In this document: one piece after another, positions 4,723-5,260 of the stretch | Position numbering within the stretch: position 1 is the stretch's first letter | Layout: every line of letters starts with the position of its first letter | Notes under the pieces: generated by a model | What the model was told of the DNA's origin: nothing | The model's input: the letters and a program-made list of their open reading frames with translations, nothing else | The model's database searches: none | Position numbers and translations under genes: made by a program | Assembly: GCA_029940115.1 (NCBI GenBank) | Contig: JAOZRQ010000495.1 | Coordinates: forward strand, 1 to 5,260 | DNA from: Desulfobacterales bacterium | GTDB taxonomy: Bacteria; Desulfobacterota; Desulfobacteria; Desulfobacterales; 4be13 | Length of the DNA stretch: 5,260 nt | Direction: 5' to 3'

Positions 4723-4781
4723 GAAACCCGGCTTTTTCTCGCAGTTGGGGATTCCGCCTGTTTGGGAAAAAGCCGGGTTTC
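4723..4781. repeat. 59-bp inverted repeat, 16-bp perfect arms
   Basis: GAAACCCGGCTTTTTC (4723-4738) and GAAAAAGCCGGGTTTC (4766-4781) are exact inverted copies around a 27-base centre. One more pair (A-T) extends them. No target duplication is evident at the edges, so it looks like a large palindromic interspersed repeat, not a recent insertion. Confidence 0.8.
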
Positions 4782-4812
4782 TCGCCTTCGCGACTTTTTG
4801 TCCTGCACACAG

Positions 4813-5170
4813 ACTTTTTTGGATTAAAGTCCGTCCAAAAGTCGGACGAGGTCATCAGATTCTGACAGCGAATTTTTTTTCCCAGATTTTTTGAATCTGT
4901 ATCCTATCTGTAACTTTTTTGGATTAAAGTCCGTCCAAAAGTCGGACAGACGGACAGATCACCTTGGGAAAAAAATCATTTTTCCCAGATTTTTTTTGAA
5001 TCTGTATCCTATCTGTAACTTTTTTGGATTAAAATCCGTCCAAAAGTCGGACGAGGTCATCAGATTCTGGCAGGCGGGAAAAAAATTTTTTTTCAGATTT
5101 TTTTGAATATGTATCCTATCTGTAACTTTTTTGCATTAAAGTCCGTCCCAAATGTCGGGCAGGGGAAAAA
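4813..5170. repeat. Tandem array of about 3.5 units, 100-107 bp each
   Basis: A 35-bp core running ACTTTTTTGGATTAAAGTCC then GTCCAAAAGTCGGAC recurs at 4813, 4913 and 5018, and in degraded form at 5125, giving periods of 100, 105 and 107 bp. Each unit also has a variable middle with A or T runs and an end module, CAGATT-TTTTG-AATCTG followed by TATCCTATCTGTA. The core carries a 5-bp GTCCG/CGGAC stem and the end module a 6-bp stem. Units 1 and 3 share a GAGGTCATCAGATTCTG middle, and unit 2 has a different one. Periods that are not multiples of three and the homopolymer runs argue against coding. Function unknown. Confidence 0.88.
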
Positions 5171-5260
5171 ATCAGATCCGGATGTAAAAAAAGTGCCTTT
5201 CCTGCATATAAGGTAAGTAAGGTGGCTTTGATCTCAGAAAAAAAATGTCCGGGAGGATCG
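5171..5260. other. AT-rich tail, no supportable gene
   Basis: The last 90 bases are AT-rich with several A-runs. A fragment GGTAAGTAAGGTGGC (5212-5226) recalls the TAAGTA motif seen at 4075-4373. An ATG at 5245 opens a frame to the window edge but has no ribosome site and only five codons, so it is not called. Confidence 0.4.

Noticed and set aside
4665..5106. ORFs encoding repeated FFGLKSVQKSD-type peptides
   Set aside because: They come from the 100-107-bp tandem array. The first two units are 100 bp apart, so the frame is not kept, and there are no translation signals.
4813..5170. CRISPR array
   Set aside because: The repeats are too long and too close to full-unit identity. The intervening DNA is not unique spacers, and no cas gene is present.

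Overview
This window holds two ordinary bacterial genes facing each other, one very small gene, and a large amount of repetitive non-coding DNA. A sodium:solute symporter (SSS family, 599 residues, 416-2215, + strand) is followed by a 28-residue single-helix membrane peptide (2300-2386, + strand). The large subunit of exodeoxyribonuclease VII, xseA (428 residues, 3926-2640, - strand), converges on them. No mobile-element transposase, rRNA, tRNA or CRISPR array is visible.

Layout. 1-187 is heptamer-based tandem repeat DNA whose two halves are in opposite orientation. 188-415 is the symporter leader, with a good sigma70-type promoter (CTGACA, 17 bp, TATTAT at 284-312) and a perfect 10-bp inverted repeat straddling its -35 box. 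The symporter and the 28-residue gene are separated by a strong intercistronic stem-loop (2229-2276) and end at a rho-independent terminator (2403-2446) whose stem is made from heptamer repeats. Between this operon and xseA sits a 136-bp element with 20-bp terminal inverted repeats and a flanking 7-bp direct repeat, which looks like a MITE. The 3' end of xseA runs through a duplicated palindromic repeat and stops inside a CATCCTT heptamer array. 3927-5260 (1.3 kb) has no gene I can support. It is a mosaic of palindromes, paired hairpins and a 100-107-bp tandem array of about 3.5 copies.

Function. The symporter and small peptide probably form one uptake system: a Na+-coupled carrier for a small organic solute of unknown identity plus a small accessory subunit. 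xseA is unrelated DNA-repair housekeeping. Its usual partner xseB is not beside it.

Organism. The gene content is bacterial and not very diagnostic. The abundance of heptamer arrays, MITE-like DNA and palindromic repeats suggests a large, repeat-rich environmental genome. A mat- or sediment-dwelling Desulfobacterota relative (Desulfonema-like) is my low-confidence guess from general resemblance of the repeat-derived peptides. Similar heptamer arrays are also known from filamentous cyanobacteria.
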